DNA of 64,000 nucleotides, taken from Paralteromonas sediminis. GTDB lineage: Bacteria > Pseudomonadota > Gammaproteobacteria > Enterobacterales > Alteromonadaceae. Both the position numbers and the translations under genes were made by a program. The notes under the pieces were generated by a model. That model did no database searches and was not told the DNA's origin. It saw only the letters and a list, made by a program, of their open reading frames with translations. Below, piece after piece: positions 27,985-37,903 of the stretch (positions are counted from its first letter, which is position 1; each line of letters begins with the position of its first letter). The stretch spans positions 336,847-400,846 of the forward strand of contig NZ_RPOK01000001.1 in NCBI RefSeq assembly GCF_003820355.1, given 5' to 3'.

Positions 27985-28130
27985 GGACATCCTTTTAGTT
28001 AGATTTTATTGTTTTGTTATTCTGCTCGTGCAAGCAAAAAGATCTAATCAGAATATCGCCAAACAAGAATTTCTGAAGTAAATAGAGGTTACTTGCCCAA
28101 CTAATGAGACGACTGACCAAATTATATGGT

Positions 28131-28736
28131 TTAGGGCATACGCTTGGCGCTGACAACCCACCTGAGATGAGTATTAGGCATAAGACCGTTAAAGGGATAG
28201 CAGGTGATCAGCGTCAATGTGCCCTGCGATGTATTCTGAATGACAGAAACGTTGCTTTCATCGACGATGCGGGTAGACACAACATTATAATAAGACACAC
28301 CCTCTGTGGTCTGCGCGGCGATGACATCATTGACCTGTACGCTGGCCAATACAGAGAAATGTGTGTCTCTGTGCCCGGTGATCACACTATTGCCTTGTTC
28401 CCCCGGAAGAGGGGTGCTTTGCAGGTGGCCTGGTGCAAACGCCAGAGTTCTGCCTGTTGCACCTGAAAGCACGTACAGGCGCTCTCCGTTGATGTCCAGT
28501 GTTGCAACAGGAAACGTGTCAGCCCATGCCCATGGTGGTGTCTGTTGACCATTTTGCAGCGTGTGTTGCCAAGCGTCTTTTATCAGGTATTGTGCCAGCA
28601 CGGCTTTGGCGTGTATGTAGCCACTTGAGCCAAAAAAGTACAGGCTCATGGCCAAACAACACACGATGATTTTATGGCCCCATAACATATCACTCAGACG
28701 TATTATCAGGGGTTTTTGATAGCGAAAAGTCGACAT
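28131..28736 (-). CDS. Marine proteobacterial sortase (class GN)
   Basis: A transpeptidase that cleaves a sorting signal and joins the protein to an acceptor. The 201-residue protein has one N-terminal membrane helix (about 22-38) and the sortase core with the full triad: His122 (ITGHRDTHF), Cys179 (LITCYPF) and Arg192 (HLRWVV). Its start overlaps the end of the upstream target gene by 31 nt, so the pair is co-translated. In these Gram-negative systems one dedicated target is normally encoded next to the sortase; here it is the VIT/VWA protein with an LPQTA tail. The acceptor in the envelope is unknown. Confidence 0.93.
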   Translation of the reverse strand: MSTFRYQKPLIIRLSDMLWGHKIIVCCLAMSLYFFGSSGYIHAKAVLAQYLIKDAWQHTLQNGQQTPPWAWADTFPVATLDINGERLYVLSGATGRTLAFAPGHLQSTPLPGEQGNSVITGHRDTHFSVLASVQVNDVIAAQTTEGVSYYNVVSTRIVDESNVSVIQNTSQGTLTLITCYPFNGLMPNTHLRWVVSAKRMP

Positions 28737-30784
28737 AACGCCAATCCCATTAAACTGATTGCGATGAGTAGATGCAGCAACGCAGGTGTAGCCGTTTGTG
28801 GTAAATGTCCTAGTAGCTGCCCTTTGGGTGTAAGGTTGTGAATGCGCCTGTCTGTGCTTGTGCCGAGAGCCGATGGCGTCACATCAACAGCGACTAAGCT
28901 TGTCATAGAACTCACCAGATGATGTGCCATGGCAACCTCAAGGATTTGCTGGTCAATTTCTGACGCCTCCATCCCTTTGTATTTATTGCGTGACAATTGC
29001 GCGATTTTTCGCCTAGCCCACAGTGTGTCCAGGCCTGATTGCATCGCCCCTTTTTGCAAGGGCAGACTTTGCTGCCACATGTCTTCAGCTAAATAACCTG
29101 TTGCATTGAGAGACGTGACTGGCTCTGATGTTTTGTAGCTAATCATTAATGGCTGACCTTTATATAGGTCGGGCAGGTTCTTGGGATAACTTTCAACGGG
29201 GTCAGAAAACGCAACATTAATATCACGCAGGATGGGATACGCCAGATTCTCGAACAGTGCTTGCATGGAATTTGCCACGTCTAACTGGGTATTTATAAAG
29301 GTGTAGGTACCTTTTCCCATATTGGCGGCTTCTGTCATAAAATAGCTATTTGGCGCTGATCCAATGCCCACGGTAAACAGGCGAGTTTGCTTGATGTTGT
29401 TATGAATGTAGTTAAAAAGCTCAGCTTCATTGCCTATTGCACCATCAGTGATAAAAATGACTTGCCGCAACCTTTCACTATTTTCATGTTGTCGGCCTAA
29501 GGCCAATTCGAGGGCCGAGCGTATTTCTGAGCCTCCGTCTGCGGTAAGAGATGCAATAAATGTGTTAGCTTCCCGTCTGTTTGCCGCAGAATTTTGCTGG
29601 GATTCTGACCACAATGCGCGTGCGTGTGCATTAAATTGAATAATGTTAAAGGTGTCATTGCTGGAGAGCTTGTTAACGGCAAAAGTTAGGGCTTGTTTTG
29701 CCTGCAGTATTGACTCACCGTGCATCGAACCCGATGTGTCTACTACAAAGATCATCTCTTTTGCGATAGCAGATACCCTATTTTCAGCAGTGGGGGGCAT
29801 AAGCATTATCATGCCGTATTGACCTTGTTCAGTCTTTTGCACAAAATGCGCAGCTATGGGGTGTTGATTGTCTTGGGGCTGCCAGGAAAGCGTAAAGTCA
29901 GCGTTGGCCATCATCGCCTGTTCAAGCCCTATTTGATATTGGTTAGGTCTGACTTCTGTCTGTGTTATAGGGTGATGGCGACTGGTAATGCTTGCCACAG
30001 GAAATCCTGGATTAAGGGCAACATTAATGGCAACTTTGTTGTTAGTAGGCGTAGGTTGGGTATAGATAGGCTGCGGGATAGCCCAGCCATGTTCATTGAC
30101 TTCAACCTGTTGTTCCGTGTTGTGCTGTGAAGGCAGATATCGCGTGGTAATTGTGGTCGGAAAGGTCAGGCTGAATGTATTGTCTTCGAAGTGTACTGCT
30201 TGTTGATATTCAATCACGACTTTAACCGACTCGCCAGGGCCAATGTTCGCGACAGTGTTAGTAAAAAGGTTAGGCCGAGATTGTGAAACCAGACTGGCTT
30301 TTTTACCTGAGAGTCTAGCCTCTTCGTAGAGGGATTTCGCTGTTTCTTTCGGTTTTATTATCCCTTCTATTACCCGTTCACCGATAACCATTTTCATGTG
30401 ATCGACGGCCGCATTCTCCGGCAAGGGAAACACGTAAACACCGTTTACCCACTCACTACTGGGATTAGTAAACTCTTGTGAAACCACTGCGCGAGAAATC
30501 AAGCCTGTGACAGTAAAATCTACCTGAGTGTGCAGCAGCGGTGACAAGAGATAACCACTGTCACCGGCCTCTTTAACAAAAAAGCTGCCTTGCTCAACAT
30601 CATGGTAATGACTGACACGTTTTGGGGGTGGGGCATGCGTGGAGGCCTCATATGACAGGTCGATTTTAAGATGTGAGTGAGATGCCTGAGCGTCGCTGCT
30701 TAGCAGTAAAGGCGAACCGAAACGGAACGCCCCTGCCAATGCTAATAGCGACAACACGACAATAACACGTGTGCGCTTGGTCAT
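28706..30784 (-). CDS. Sortase target protein with VIT and VWA domains
   Basis: The single dedicated substrate of the adjacent sortase. A signal anchor near the N-terminus is followed by a VIT domain (about 65-190, 'SRAVVSQEFTNPSSEWVNGV'), and a von Willebrand A domain (about 340-520) with the metal-binding MIDAS start FVVDTSGSMHG. The C-terminus is a sorting signal: LPQTA at 661-665, a hydrophobic helix and basic tail. VIT plus VWA is the inter-alpha-trypsin-inhibitor heavy-chain layout and is typical of this target family. It is the gene after pdsO (11-nt gap) and overlaps the sortase gene. Probably an envelope-anchored adhesion or matrix protein. Confidence 0.92.
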   Translation of the reverse strand: MTKRTRVIVVLSLLALAGAFRFGSPLLLSSDAQASHSHLKIDLSYEASTHAPPPKRVSHYHDVEQGSFFVKEAGDSGYLLSPLLHTQVDFTVTGLISRAVVSQEFTNPSSEWVNGVYVFPLPENAAVDHMKMVIGERVIEGIIKPKETAKSLYEEARLSGKKASLVSQSRPNLFTNTVANIGPGESVKVVIEYQQAVHFEDNTFSLTFPTTITTRYLPSQHNTEQQVEVNEHGWAIPQPIYTQPTPTNNKVAINVALNPGFPVASITSRHHPITQTEVRPNQYQIGLEQAMMANADFTLSWQPQDNQHPIAAHFVQKTEQGQYGMIMLMPPTAENRVSAIAKEMIFVVDTSGSMHGESILQAKQALTFAVNKLSSNDTFNIIQFNAHARALWSESQQNSAANRREANTFIASLTADGGSEIRSALELALGRQHENSERLRQVIFITDGAIGNEAELFNYIHNNIKQTRLFTVGIGSAPNSYFMTEAANMGKGTYTFINTQLDVANSMQALFENLAYPILRDINVAFSDPVESYPKNLPDLYKGQPLMISYKTSEPVTSLNATGYLAEDMWQQSLPLQKGAMQSGLDTLWARRKIAQLSRNKYKGMEASEIDQQILEVAMAHHLVSSMTSLVAVDVTPSALGTSTDRRIHNLTPKGQLLGHLPQTATPALLHLLIAISLMGLALCRLFAIKNP

Positions 30785-30795
30785 GCCTTCAATCC

Positions 30796-31539
30796 TCAGT
30801 GATTTGATGCAGTCATGGCTTTCTGACCTTGCGCTACATGCACCAGTACCCTGCGGTCAAAAAAGTGATCTTCATGATTCTGTTGCGCTGAAACTGGATC
30901 GGATTCGCCGAAAGAAGTGGTGATAACTTGTTTCGGGTCAACGCCCTGAGAGAGAAGGTATTGTTTAACACTCAAGGCGCGTTGTTCAGAAAGTCCCTGA
31001 TTGTAGGAATCATCACCCCGGCTATCAGCGTAGCCAGACAATGTGACCACCAGTTCCGGGTTGGTTTTCAGTCCATTCGCTACCAAGCTGAGTTGTGGTT
31101 TAAAGTGAGACTCTATGGTTGAAGAAGCCGTGCGAAAAAGCACATGCGAGGCGATCTCTTGCATGACTTTTTCTACTTGCTGGTCAAGGCTTACCCGCTG
31201 TATCGCGTTATCCGCTAGCGCTTTCTCATAACGCGATTGCAATGAAGCCAGTTCCTGATGCTGCTGCGCCATTGCGTCCTTTTGCTGGGCCAATGCATTC
31301 TGACTGTTTTTTAATGCCTTGGTATCATTTACATCATCGGCGATCAATAAGCCAAAAATACCGCCCACCATGGCGCCAACTGGTCCGCCTACTGCGGCAC
31401 CCACAGTGGCGCCAGAGCCAAAACCAATGAGTTCATTGGTTTTAGCATCACTCACGTCTTTTTCAGTGGGCTTGGCTAGGGCGTTAGTCGACAGAGAGAG
31501 TGCCAATGCGGAAAGTGAAAATATAAGTTGTTTTTTCAT
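30796..31539 (-). CDS. pdsO: Sortase-associated OmpA-like protein PdsO
   Basis: The ATG at 31539 has GGAGA upstream and precedes a clean signal peptide (ending NALA); a longer frame to 31662 adds no export signal. The 247-residue protein has a glycine-zipper segment (about 35-70, 'GAAVGGPVGAMVGGIFG'), a coiled region, and an OmpA-type peptidoglycan-binding domain from about 125 ('LSGYADSRGDDSYNQGLSEQ'). It is the first gene of the minus-strand sortase operon and divergent from the PdsR response regulator. It probably anchors or stabilises the sorted protein at the cell wall, though no function has been shown by sequence. Confidence 0.9.
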   Translation of the reverse strand: MKKQLIFSLSALALSLSTNALAKPTEKDVSDAKTNELIGFGSGATVGAAVGGPVGAMVGGIFGLLIADDVNDTKALKNSQNALAQQKDAMAQQHQELASLQSRYEKALADNAIQRVSLDQQVEKVMQEIASHVLFRTASSTIESHFKPQLSLVANGLKTNPELVVTLSGYADSRGDDSYNQGLSEQRALSVKQYLLSQGVDPKQVITTSFGESDPVSAQQNHEDHFFDRRVLVHVAQGQKAMTASNH

Positions 31540-31655
31540 GGTAGTTCTCCAATACGAGTTTAGGTTTGCTTGACACGTATTAAAGCGCTGGTTTGTGGCT
31601 GTTTTTGCAGCAAAAAATGGCAATCTGGCGAGCAAATGTGGCGAAAAAATGGAAA

Positions 31656-31684
31656 TTGACACTTTTGCGTTAAAAGCACTATGG
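31656..31684 (+). promoter_or_regulatory. Candidate sigma-70 promoter for pdsR-pdsS
   Basis: TTGACA at 31656-31661, a perfect -35, is followed after 17 nt by a weak -10 (CTATGG at 31679-31684). It lies about 60 nt before the pdsR start. The -10 match is poor, so this is tentative. Confidence 0.35.
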
Positions 31685-31743
31685 GGTTAACTTTTTTGCG
31701 ATATAGTGACGGCAAGTAAGTTTTTTAACGCTGTAACTGTTTT

Positions 31744-32436
31744 ATGTCTAAACGCATTGCGATTGTGGAAGATGACCCCGCTATAAGAGACAACTATGCC
31801 TCGGCGCTGCAAAAGCAGGGCTATGATGTGGTAACTTATAGTACCCGAACCCAAGCAGAAAGTGCCTTTAAACAGCGCCTACCTGATCTTGCCGTGATAG
31901 ACATTGGTTTACACGATGAGATAGATGGAGGATTTGCGTTGTGTCAGCAGCTTCGTTCGCTATCAAACACACTACCCATTATATTTTTTACTGCCAGAGA
32001 CAATGATTACGACACCATTTGTGGGCTACGGATGGGGGCGGATGACTATCTGACCAAGGACATCAGTTTGCCTCACCTGTTAGCGCGCATTGCCGCATTG
32101 TTCAGGCGAACCGCATTGCTCAATCAACCGCAAAGTCCACAGGATTTAATCCACACTGGCGATCTTAAGATGGATGCAAACAGAATGACGGTAAGCTGGA
32201 AAGAAGCGCCAATTGATCTCACAGTGACAGAATTTTGGATGCTGCACGCCATTGCAAAATATGCGGGCCATGTGAAAAGTCGCCAGCAACTGATGGACGA
32301 ATCAAAAATGGTAGTGGACGACACTACCATTACCTCACATATTAAACGCATTCGTAAAAAGTTTGTTGAGACAGATGCACAATTTGACCGCATTGAAACC
32401 GTGTACGGCATGGGCTATCGCTGGAAGTCGAGTTAA
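31744..32436 (+). CDS. pdsR: Sortase-system response regulator PdsR
   Basis: An OmpR/PhoB-type response regulator. The receiver domain (1-115) has the acidic pocket VEDDP and phospho-acceptor Asp53 (VIDIGL). The C-terminal winged-helix domain shows 'TVTEFWMLHAIAKYAG' and ends YGMGYRWKSS. It is paired with the histidine kinase by a one-base overlap of stop and start. It is divergent from pdsO and is the regulator class that accompanies marine sortase operons. Confidence 0.9.
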   Translation: MSKRIAIVEDDPAIRDNYASALQKQGYDVVTYSTRTQAESAFKQRLPDLAVIDIGLHDEIDGGFALCQQLRSLSNTLPIIFFTARDNDYDTICGLRMGADDYLTKDISLPHLLARIAALFRRTALLNQPQSPQDLIHTGDLKMDANRMTVSWKEAPIDLTVTEFWMLHAIAKYAGHVKSRQQLMDESKMVVDDTTITSHIKRIRKKFVETDAQFDRIETVYGMGYRWKSS

Positions 32437-34601
32437 TGCCAAACGTTCGTTTCAGCATCCGCCTTAAATTATTGGTATTGTCTCTATTTCTGTTTGCCAT
32501 TCCCTGGCTGGGATACAAATATGTGTGGGAGCTGGAAACCTACCTTCGGATTGGTCAGGAACAAACGATGGAGGGTACTGCCCGGGCAGTCGCAACGGCT
32601 TTGCATGAAAGACCTACCTTGTTCGATAGCCAGTCATCCTATTTACAAGACGTCAGGCCCGGTACCGATTTGTATGCGCATAAGATTGTCGACCCCATCC
32701 AGCTAGACGGACGTTTGGATGATTGGGCAGACTATCAGTCTTTAAGCTTGCAGTACGGCGAGCGCCATCTCGTCGAACAAAATACGCCCTATTCGCCGGA
32801 CAGCCTACAATTTCAGCATATGGTAGGGCAGTACAACCAGTTTCTCTATGCCAAGTTTGAGGTGCTGGATGATGTACTGGTTTTCAGGCCTTCCACCAGC
32901 CTAAGGGTCGATCGCAACGATCATTTAGTCATCGCTATTACAGACCCATCCGGTGACTTTAAGCGTTATATAGTGGCACCACAAACGTCGGGCTGGGTGA
33001 ACGCATTTCGCCTGGACGACAATCCTGATTCATATCGGCCACTGGCACCAGAGACGGCAATACAGGGACACTGGCTGCAAACCGCCACTGGGTACAATTT
33101 AGAGCTGCGCTTTCCGCTTCAAATAATGTCCAGCAAAATAGCGTTTGCCATTGTGGATGTTGATGATCCAGTGAGTCGGCAAAAAAAATACACTATTGGT
33201 ACAGCCAACCCTAATCAATCCGATGCGTTAGGCACAGTATTGGTGCCATCACCAGAAATTGAAAAAATTCTGAAAGGCTTGAAGTATTCTAACGCACGAG
33301 TATGGGTGGTTGATAAACACAGACGCGTACTAGCTCGCTCCGGGAGTATACAGGACGCGACTGGTATTAGGACCAGCCCAGTGCGAAGCGATGCTTCCTC
33401 CTGGTGGCGTCACGTAGAAGAAGCCTGGTTGTTCCCGCTGTATTACCAAATCCTCACTAAACCGCCCGCAGATTTTGTGGATGCCCTCGAGAATGCCTTC
33501 GCACTGGAGGAGCTCGAACTCGACAACGCGCTTAGTGGTACGGCAAGTTCACAATGGCGACTTTCGCCTGACAATAAAGCGGTAGTGTTATCCGCCGCGC
33601 ATCCAATTTTTATCGACGAACAGGTAATGGGAGCCGTAGTCGTTGAGCAAACTACCCACGGCATCAGAACGCTTCGGAACCAAGCGCTTGAACAACTATT
33701 CCACGTGATCCTTGCTGTCGTTGTACTCGGCACTGCGGCGTTGTTTTTGTTTGCCACTCGCATTTCTTTTCGCATCCGTAAGCTACGCAATGAAACGGAA
33801 TCCGCCATCGACGATAGTGGCAAAATTCTGGCCAATATACCTCGTTCAAAAACCAAGGATGAGATTGGTGACCTTTCCAGAACCTTCTACAGTGTGCTGG
33901 ATAAGTTACAGCAATATAACCATTACCTTGAAAATATGAGTTCGCGGTTATCGCACGAGCTGCGCACGCCTGTAGCGATTGTGAAGTCATCGCTTGAGAA
34001 CTTAGCCATGGAAACACAGGGCGAGAATAACGAAGCAGAAAAACAGGCTTATATTGAGCGGGCACAATTGGGTATACACCGACTGAGTAAAATTCTGAGT
34101 AATATGAGTGAAGCCACGCGCCTCGAACAGGCTATGCAAACCTCTGAACGGGAGCGCTTCAATTTGGCTGAAGTGGTATCCGGGTGTGTAGAGGGGTACG
34201 GCATTGCTTATCCATCACACCGTTTTTTGCTTGCTGACCAGACGAGTGAAAGCGCACTAGACGGTTCCCCCGAATTGTTGGCGCAAATGCTCGATAAAAT
34301 CATAGCCAATGCCGTTGAATTTAGCCCTGTCGAGTCGACGGTTCAACTGTCTTTGTCGCAAGTTTCCAGTCACCTTCAACTGGTTGTTTCTAATCTAGGA
34401 CCCTTGTTGCCCGAGAATATGCAGGACCAGCTCTTGGATTCGATGGTATCGGTAAGGGAAGACAAGCAAGAAGCGTCAGCGCATCTCGGGCTGGGCTTGT
34501 ACATTGCAAAAATGGTTGCTGAATACCACAGAGCCAGAATTACTATTCAAAACCGAACCGATAATTTGGGTGTTGATGTTATTGTTGTGTTTAAACAGTA
34601 A
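32436..34601 (+). CDS. pdsS: Sortase-system sensor histidine kinase PdsS
   Basis: A 721-residue membrane kinase. A first helix (about 8-27) and a second (about 418-442) bracket a ~390-residue periplasmic domain rich in beta structure, presumably the sensor for envelope conditions. After a HAMP-like linker come the phospho-acceptor His (RLSHELRTPVAIVKS), the N box (IIANAVEFSP) and a G box (LGLGLYIAKMV). The start overlaps the pdsR stop. The sensed signal is unknown; control of the divergent sortase operon is inferred. Confidence 0.9.
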   Translation: MPNVRFSIRLKLLVLSLFLFAIPWLGYKYVWELETYLRIGQEQTMEGTARAVATALHERPTLFDSQSSYLQDVRPGTDLYAHKIVDPIQLDGRLDDWADYQSLSLQYGERHLVEQNTPYSPDSLQFQHMVGQYNQFLYAKFEVLDDVLVFRPSTSLRVDRNDHLVIAITDPSGDFKRYIVAPQTSGWVNAFRLDDNPDSYRPLAPETAIQGHWLQTATGYNLELRFPLQIMSSKIAFAIVDVDDPVSRQKKYTIGTANPNQSDALGTVLVPSPEIEKILKGLKYSNARVWVVDKHRRVLARSGSIQDATGIRTSPVRSDASSWWRHVEEAWLFPLYYQILTKPPADFVDALENAFALEELELDNALSGTASSQWRLSPDNKAVVLSAAHPIFIDEQVMGAVVVEQTTHGIRTLRNQALEQLFHVILAVVVLGTAALFLFATRISFRIRKLRNETESAIDDSGKILANIPRSKTKDEIGDLSRTFYSVLDKLQQYNHYLENMSSRLSHELRTPVAIVKSSLENLAMETQGENNEAEKQAYIERAQLGIHRLSKILSNMSEATRLEQAMQTSERERFNLAEVVSGCVEGYGIAYPSHRFLLADQTSESALDGSPELLAQMLDKIIANAVEFSPVESTVQLSLSQVSSHLQLVVSNLGPLLPENMQDQLLDSMVSVREDKQEASAHLGLGLYIAKMVAEYHRARITIQNRTDNLGVDVIVVFKQ

Positions 34602-34873
34602 CCTCTTCATCATCTGGATACTAATATCCCTTTCCAATGTTATTCAGAACAGCACCGCTCATTCTATTACACTGACCATTTATGCTCTTACTGTGATATT
34701 GCCATTGTATAGTTCGGTATAGAACCTATATTTTTTCAGCGTAAGCCAAATATTTAAGGTGTAAACATCTCATGCCAGAATCGGCTAAAAAGTGGCCGAA
34801 AGAGCATTTAAAAAAGTAATACATTTTGTGCTCTGCTCGTATCAATAAAAGTAAAATCAATTAGGATAACTCT

Positions 34874-35209
34874 ATGACCAAGTTCCAAACCTTTGCTGTT
34901 ATCGCTCTAAGCTGTTCGACCTTTACTGCAATTGCCGGTAATGCCAAGTCCAGTGATAACGACGTGCCTGATATTAGCGAAGCGACCTATAGCTCGCAAA
35001 AGGTGTTAAAAAAGACAATTGAGCGAATGTCAGCAACCATTGATGCCCCCAATGAGGAAAGGGTAGGTCCGCCCGATATCAGCGAAGCGGCTTTCAGTAA
35101 AGTCGGTATGAAAAAGGGCACAATTTTCAGCCAGTCCTCACAAATAGAAACTAATAAGGTGACGGCATCGGAGACACCCGATAAAAGTGAGTCGGCTTTT
35201 AGTGGTTAA
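34874..35209 (+). CDS. Small secreted protein with a PDISEA-type repeat
   Basis: Unknown family. The 111-residue product has a signal peptide (about 1-22, ending AIAG) and three copies of a short motif, roughly P-D-x-S-E-x-x-(F/Y)-S: PDISEATYSS (about 35), PDISEAAFSK (about 73) and PDKSESAFSG at the very end. AGGA lies 7 nt upstream of the ATG. It follows pdsS after 272 nt with no gene between and ends 3 nt from the convergent lacI gene. Whether it belongs to the sortase system is unknown. Acidic and hydrophilic; no cysteine in the mature part. Confidence 0.65.
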   Translation: MTKFQTFAVIALSCSTFTAIAGNAKSSDNDVPDISEATYSSQKVLKKTIERMSATIDAPNEERVGPPDISEAAFSKVGMKKGTIFSQSSQIETNKVTASETPDKSESAFSG

Positions 35210-35212
35210 AAA

Positions 35213-36223
35213 TTAAACTTGGGCATCAAAATGGCAGACTGATTCTCGAGGCACAAGCACGGGTTCAAAAGACTTGCGTATTGTGCCGAGTGACTTTTTG
35301 TATACGTTCTCCATGATCATACGTGCTGCCATTTTACCCATATCTGTGATCGGGTTTTCTATAGTGGTTAAGCGTGGGTAAGTGTATTGTGAAAACAATA
35401 CGTTGTCGAAACCAATAATAGACAGGTCTTCTGGTAACGATAAGCCGTATTCTCTTGCGGTTGCCATCACACCCGTGGCCATTTCATCGTTACCACAAAC
35501 AACCGCACTGAAATTCAAGCCACTTTTATGAAAATGCTTAAATCCATTTTGGCCACCAGATTGGAGATAGTCCCCACTGAAGATACGCGCTTCTTCTACT
35601 GGGATATTTGCTTCCATTAGTGCTCTTCTATGACCTGCTAGGCGTTGCATTGCATCTTTTTTATGTTCAGGTCCAGCAATATAAACAATATCCCGATGCC
35701 CATATTGCAACATCGTTTTCGTCGCTAAGTATCCACCAAGTTCATTGTTCAAGCTTATGCAATGGTCACTTATTTGAGGAATTTGGCGATTGAGAATAAC
35801 GACAGGTACTTTCCCACGACTCAATTCAATGAGGTACTCATCGGAAAGACTTTCAACGTGCAGAATCAAAGCATCGCAGTTCCGACTGATCAGAAATTCA
35901 ATACCTTCTTTTTCGTGTAAGGCATCATTTTCACTTGAGGTCACAACAATGTGTTTTTCAAATTGGCGACATTCTGTATCGATTGCTCCCATCATTCTGG
36001 TAAAAAAAGAGCTTTTTAGTTCGCTGACCAGTACCCCAATGCAATCAGAGCGATTCGACGCAAGAGACTTTGCTGCAGAATTAGGCGTATAGTTAAGCTG
36101 CTTCATTGCACGCTCAACTTTGTCTTTTGTGGTTTTCCTAACTGCATTGCTATCGTTTATTACACGAGAGACGGTTGCCAAAGAAACTCCAGCCAGTTTG
36201 GACACTTCGTATATTGTTGCCAT
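35213..36223 (-). CDS. LacI-family transcriptional regulator
   Basis: The N-terminal HTH is 'YEVSKLAGVSLATVSRVIN', followed by the hinge (SAAKSLASNRSDCIGVLV) and a periplasmic-binding-protein-like sensor domain (about 60-330) ending near 'LVPRESVCHF'. It is the local regulator of the glucan locus: six TGTAAGCGCTTACA-type palindromes lie upstream of the GH1, TonB-receptor and GH9 genes and the cellulase side. The likely ligand is cellobiose or a related glucan oligosaccharide (inferred from neighbours). No such site was seen in its own promoter. Confidence 0.93.
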   Translation of the reverse strand: MATIYEVSKLAGVSLATVSRVINDSNAVRKTTKDKVERAMKQLNYTPNSAAKSLASNRSDCIGVLVSELKSSFFTRMMGAIDTECRQFEKHIVVTSSENDALHEKEGIEFLISRNCDALILHVESLSDEYLIELSRGKVPVVILNRQIPQISDHCISLNNELGGYLATKTMLQYGHRDIVYIAGPEHKKDAMQRLAGHRRALMEANIPVEEARIFSGDYLQSGGQNGFKHFHKSGLNFSAVVCGNDEMATGVMATAREYGLSLPEDLSIIGFDNVLFSQYTYPRLTTIENPITDMGKMAARMIMENVYKKSLGTIRKSFEPVLVPRESVCHFDAQV

Positions 36224-36347
36224 AAATTACTTAGTTAACGTCGACACTCTCTTATATCACATCGACCTAAATCAAAACCACTCTTTCACTAATTGTTATG
36301 ATAGGACGTCATTTTTTTAACGTTTTCTATTGTGATACTTTTTAAGT

Positions 36348-37886
36348 TTATGGCATGAAATGTTCTCGACGAGAAATTAAATCTGCGGTCATCTTCGATT
36401 GCATTTGACTATCGATAGGGTAGGCCAGCATTACACATGCACCAATAACTGCAAACAATGAAGGAATAAAACTCATCAATAGAAGCATTCCGGGTACCGC
36501 GTGTGTTGTTGTAACGGGGTCCATGCCATTGTATCCATACGATGCCAATACTACTAACACTAACGCCCCTGCAAAGCCACCCCCCGTTTTTTGCACAAAG
36601 GTTCCTGCTGAATACACGAGACCAGTAGCGCGTCGTCCAGTCTTCCATTCAGAGTAGTCAGCAGCGTCGCCTAGCATGGAAAAGAAAAGGGTAGGCATCA
36701 TCGCAGCAAAAAACTCAGCAGCACACCCCAGAATGAAGAGTAAACCGATTTGATCAGCACCGACCCAATATAATGCAGAAGTTAATATTGCGCTTGCTAA
36801 CAAAGCAATGATAAAAACATATTTTCGTCCCCAAAGCTTGACGAAAAACTCAGTGCATAAGGCACCGACAACAGAAACGACTAACAGCGCAACAAAATAT
36901 TTTCCCGCAAGCAGCTCATCACCGATAAAATATTTGAAATAATAAGCAATTACGCCGTATTTAATACCGTTAAACATCATGGTCAAGAAACCCATTGCGA
37001 GCAAAATTAACCAAGGTTTATTCATCAACAAATCCACCATGTCTTGTTGTGCTCGTGAGCGTTGCTCATCAGGTTGATGCAACAACTTTTTGATAACCCA
37101 GGTGGTGCTAATTCCTACCGCTATTAGGAAACCAAAAGTTGGCAAGCTGCGGTAATAGAAAAATAGCGTAATTGCCAATAAAGGAAGCAAGATAAAAGGC
37201 AGTTGTTTGCATAAGTCAGTAATTTCGCGAGACAGAGGCAGGGAGCTCGAGCTAACGCAATTCACACGTTCTTTAGTGCCTACTACAGTCACTAACATCA
37301 AAAACATTAATATGCCAGAGAATACATACATACTGTATTGATAACCTTGGGCGTCATTACCGTTGCCAAAGTAGGCAACCATATCTGGCAGAAAACCCAT
37401 TACAAAAAGACCGCCAAGAAATGCTCCGGCAAAACGAAAACCAGAGAGTGATGTCCGCTCAACATCTGAGCTAGTCATAACACCCATCAATGCAGAATAA
37501 GGAACGTTATTGAACGTGTATGCCAACGTTAAACCAATGTACGTGACATAAGCATAAATGAGTTTGTCTTGCTCTGACCAGTCTGGTGTGGTGAAACACA
37601 ACACCATAAATAAGCCGAGAAATGGTGTTGAAATGAATATCCATGGTCTAAATTTACCCCAGCGGCTGTTAGTGCGATCGGCAATCATTCCCATAATAAT
37701 ATCGGTAATCCCATCAGACAGGCGCACAACCAAAAACAATAATGCGGCAGCACTTGCAGAGATCCCGAAAGTATCGGTATAAAACACAGCTAGATAAGCT
37801 AAAGCGCCGCGCCAAACCAAATTGGCTGCGGCATCACCAAGTGCATAAGATACCTTCTCTTGCAGTGTTAATTGTGGTTTTTGCAT
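36348..37886 (-). CDS. GPH-family sugar:cation symporter
   Basis: A 512-residue, 12-helix major-facilitator transporter of the glycoside-pentoside-hexuronide family (MelB-like). Family hallmarks are the N-terminal 'YALGDAAANLVWRGALAYL' and MGMIADRTNSRWGKFRPWI, the loop after helix 2. It follows the GH1 gene after 17 nt, so both share the operator-controlled transcript. It likely imports cellobiose or short beta-glucans across the inner membrane for GH1. An ATG start is used. Confidence 0.92.
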   Translation of the reverse strand: MQKPQLTLQEKVSYALGDAAANLVWRGALAYLAVFYTDTFGISASAAALLFLVVRLSDGITDIIMGMIADRTNSRWGKFRPWIFISTPFLGLFMVLCFTTPDWSEQDKLIYAYVTYIGLTLAYTFNNVPYSALMGVMTSSDVERTSLSGFRFAGAFLGGLFVMGFLPDMVAYFGNGNDAQGYQYSMYVFSGILMFLMLVTVVGTKERVNCVSSSSLPLSREITDLCKQLPFILLPLLAITLFFYYRSLPTFGFLIAVGISTTWVIKKLLHQPDEQRSRAQQDMVDLLMNKPWLILLAMGFLTMMFNGIKYGVIAYYFKYFIGDELLAGKYFVALLVVSVVGALCTEFFVKLWGRKYVFIIALLASAILTSALYWVGADQIGLLFILGCAAEFFAAMMPTLFFSMLGDAADYSEWKTGRRATGLVYSAGTFVQKTGGGFAGALVLVVLASYGYNGMDPVTTTHAVPGMLLLMSFIPSLFAVIGACVMLAYPIDSQMQSKMTADLISRREHFMP

Positions 37887-37903
37887 ACTAAGCGTCCTTA
37901 GGT

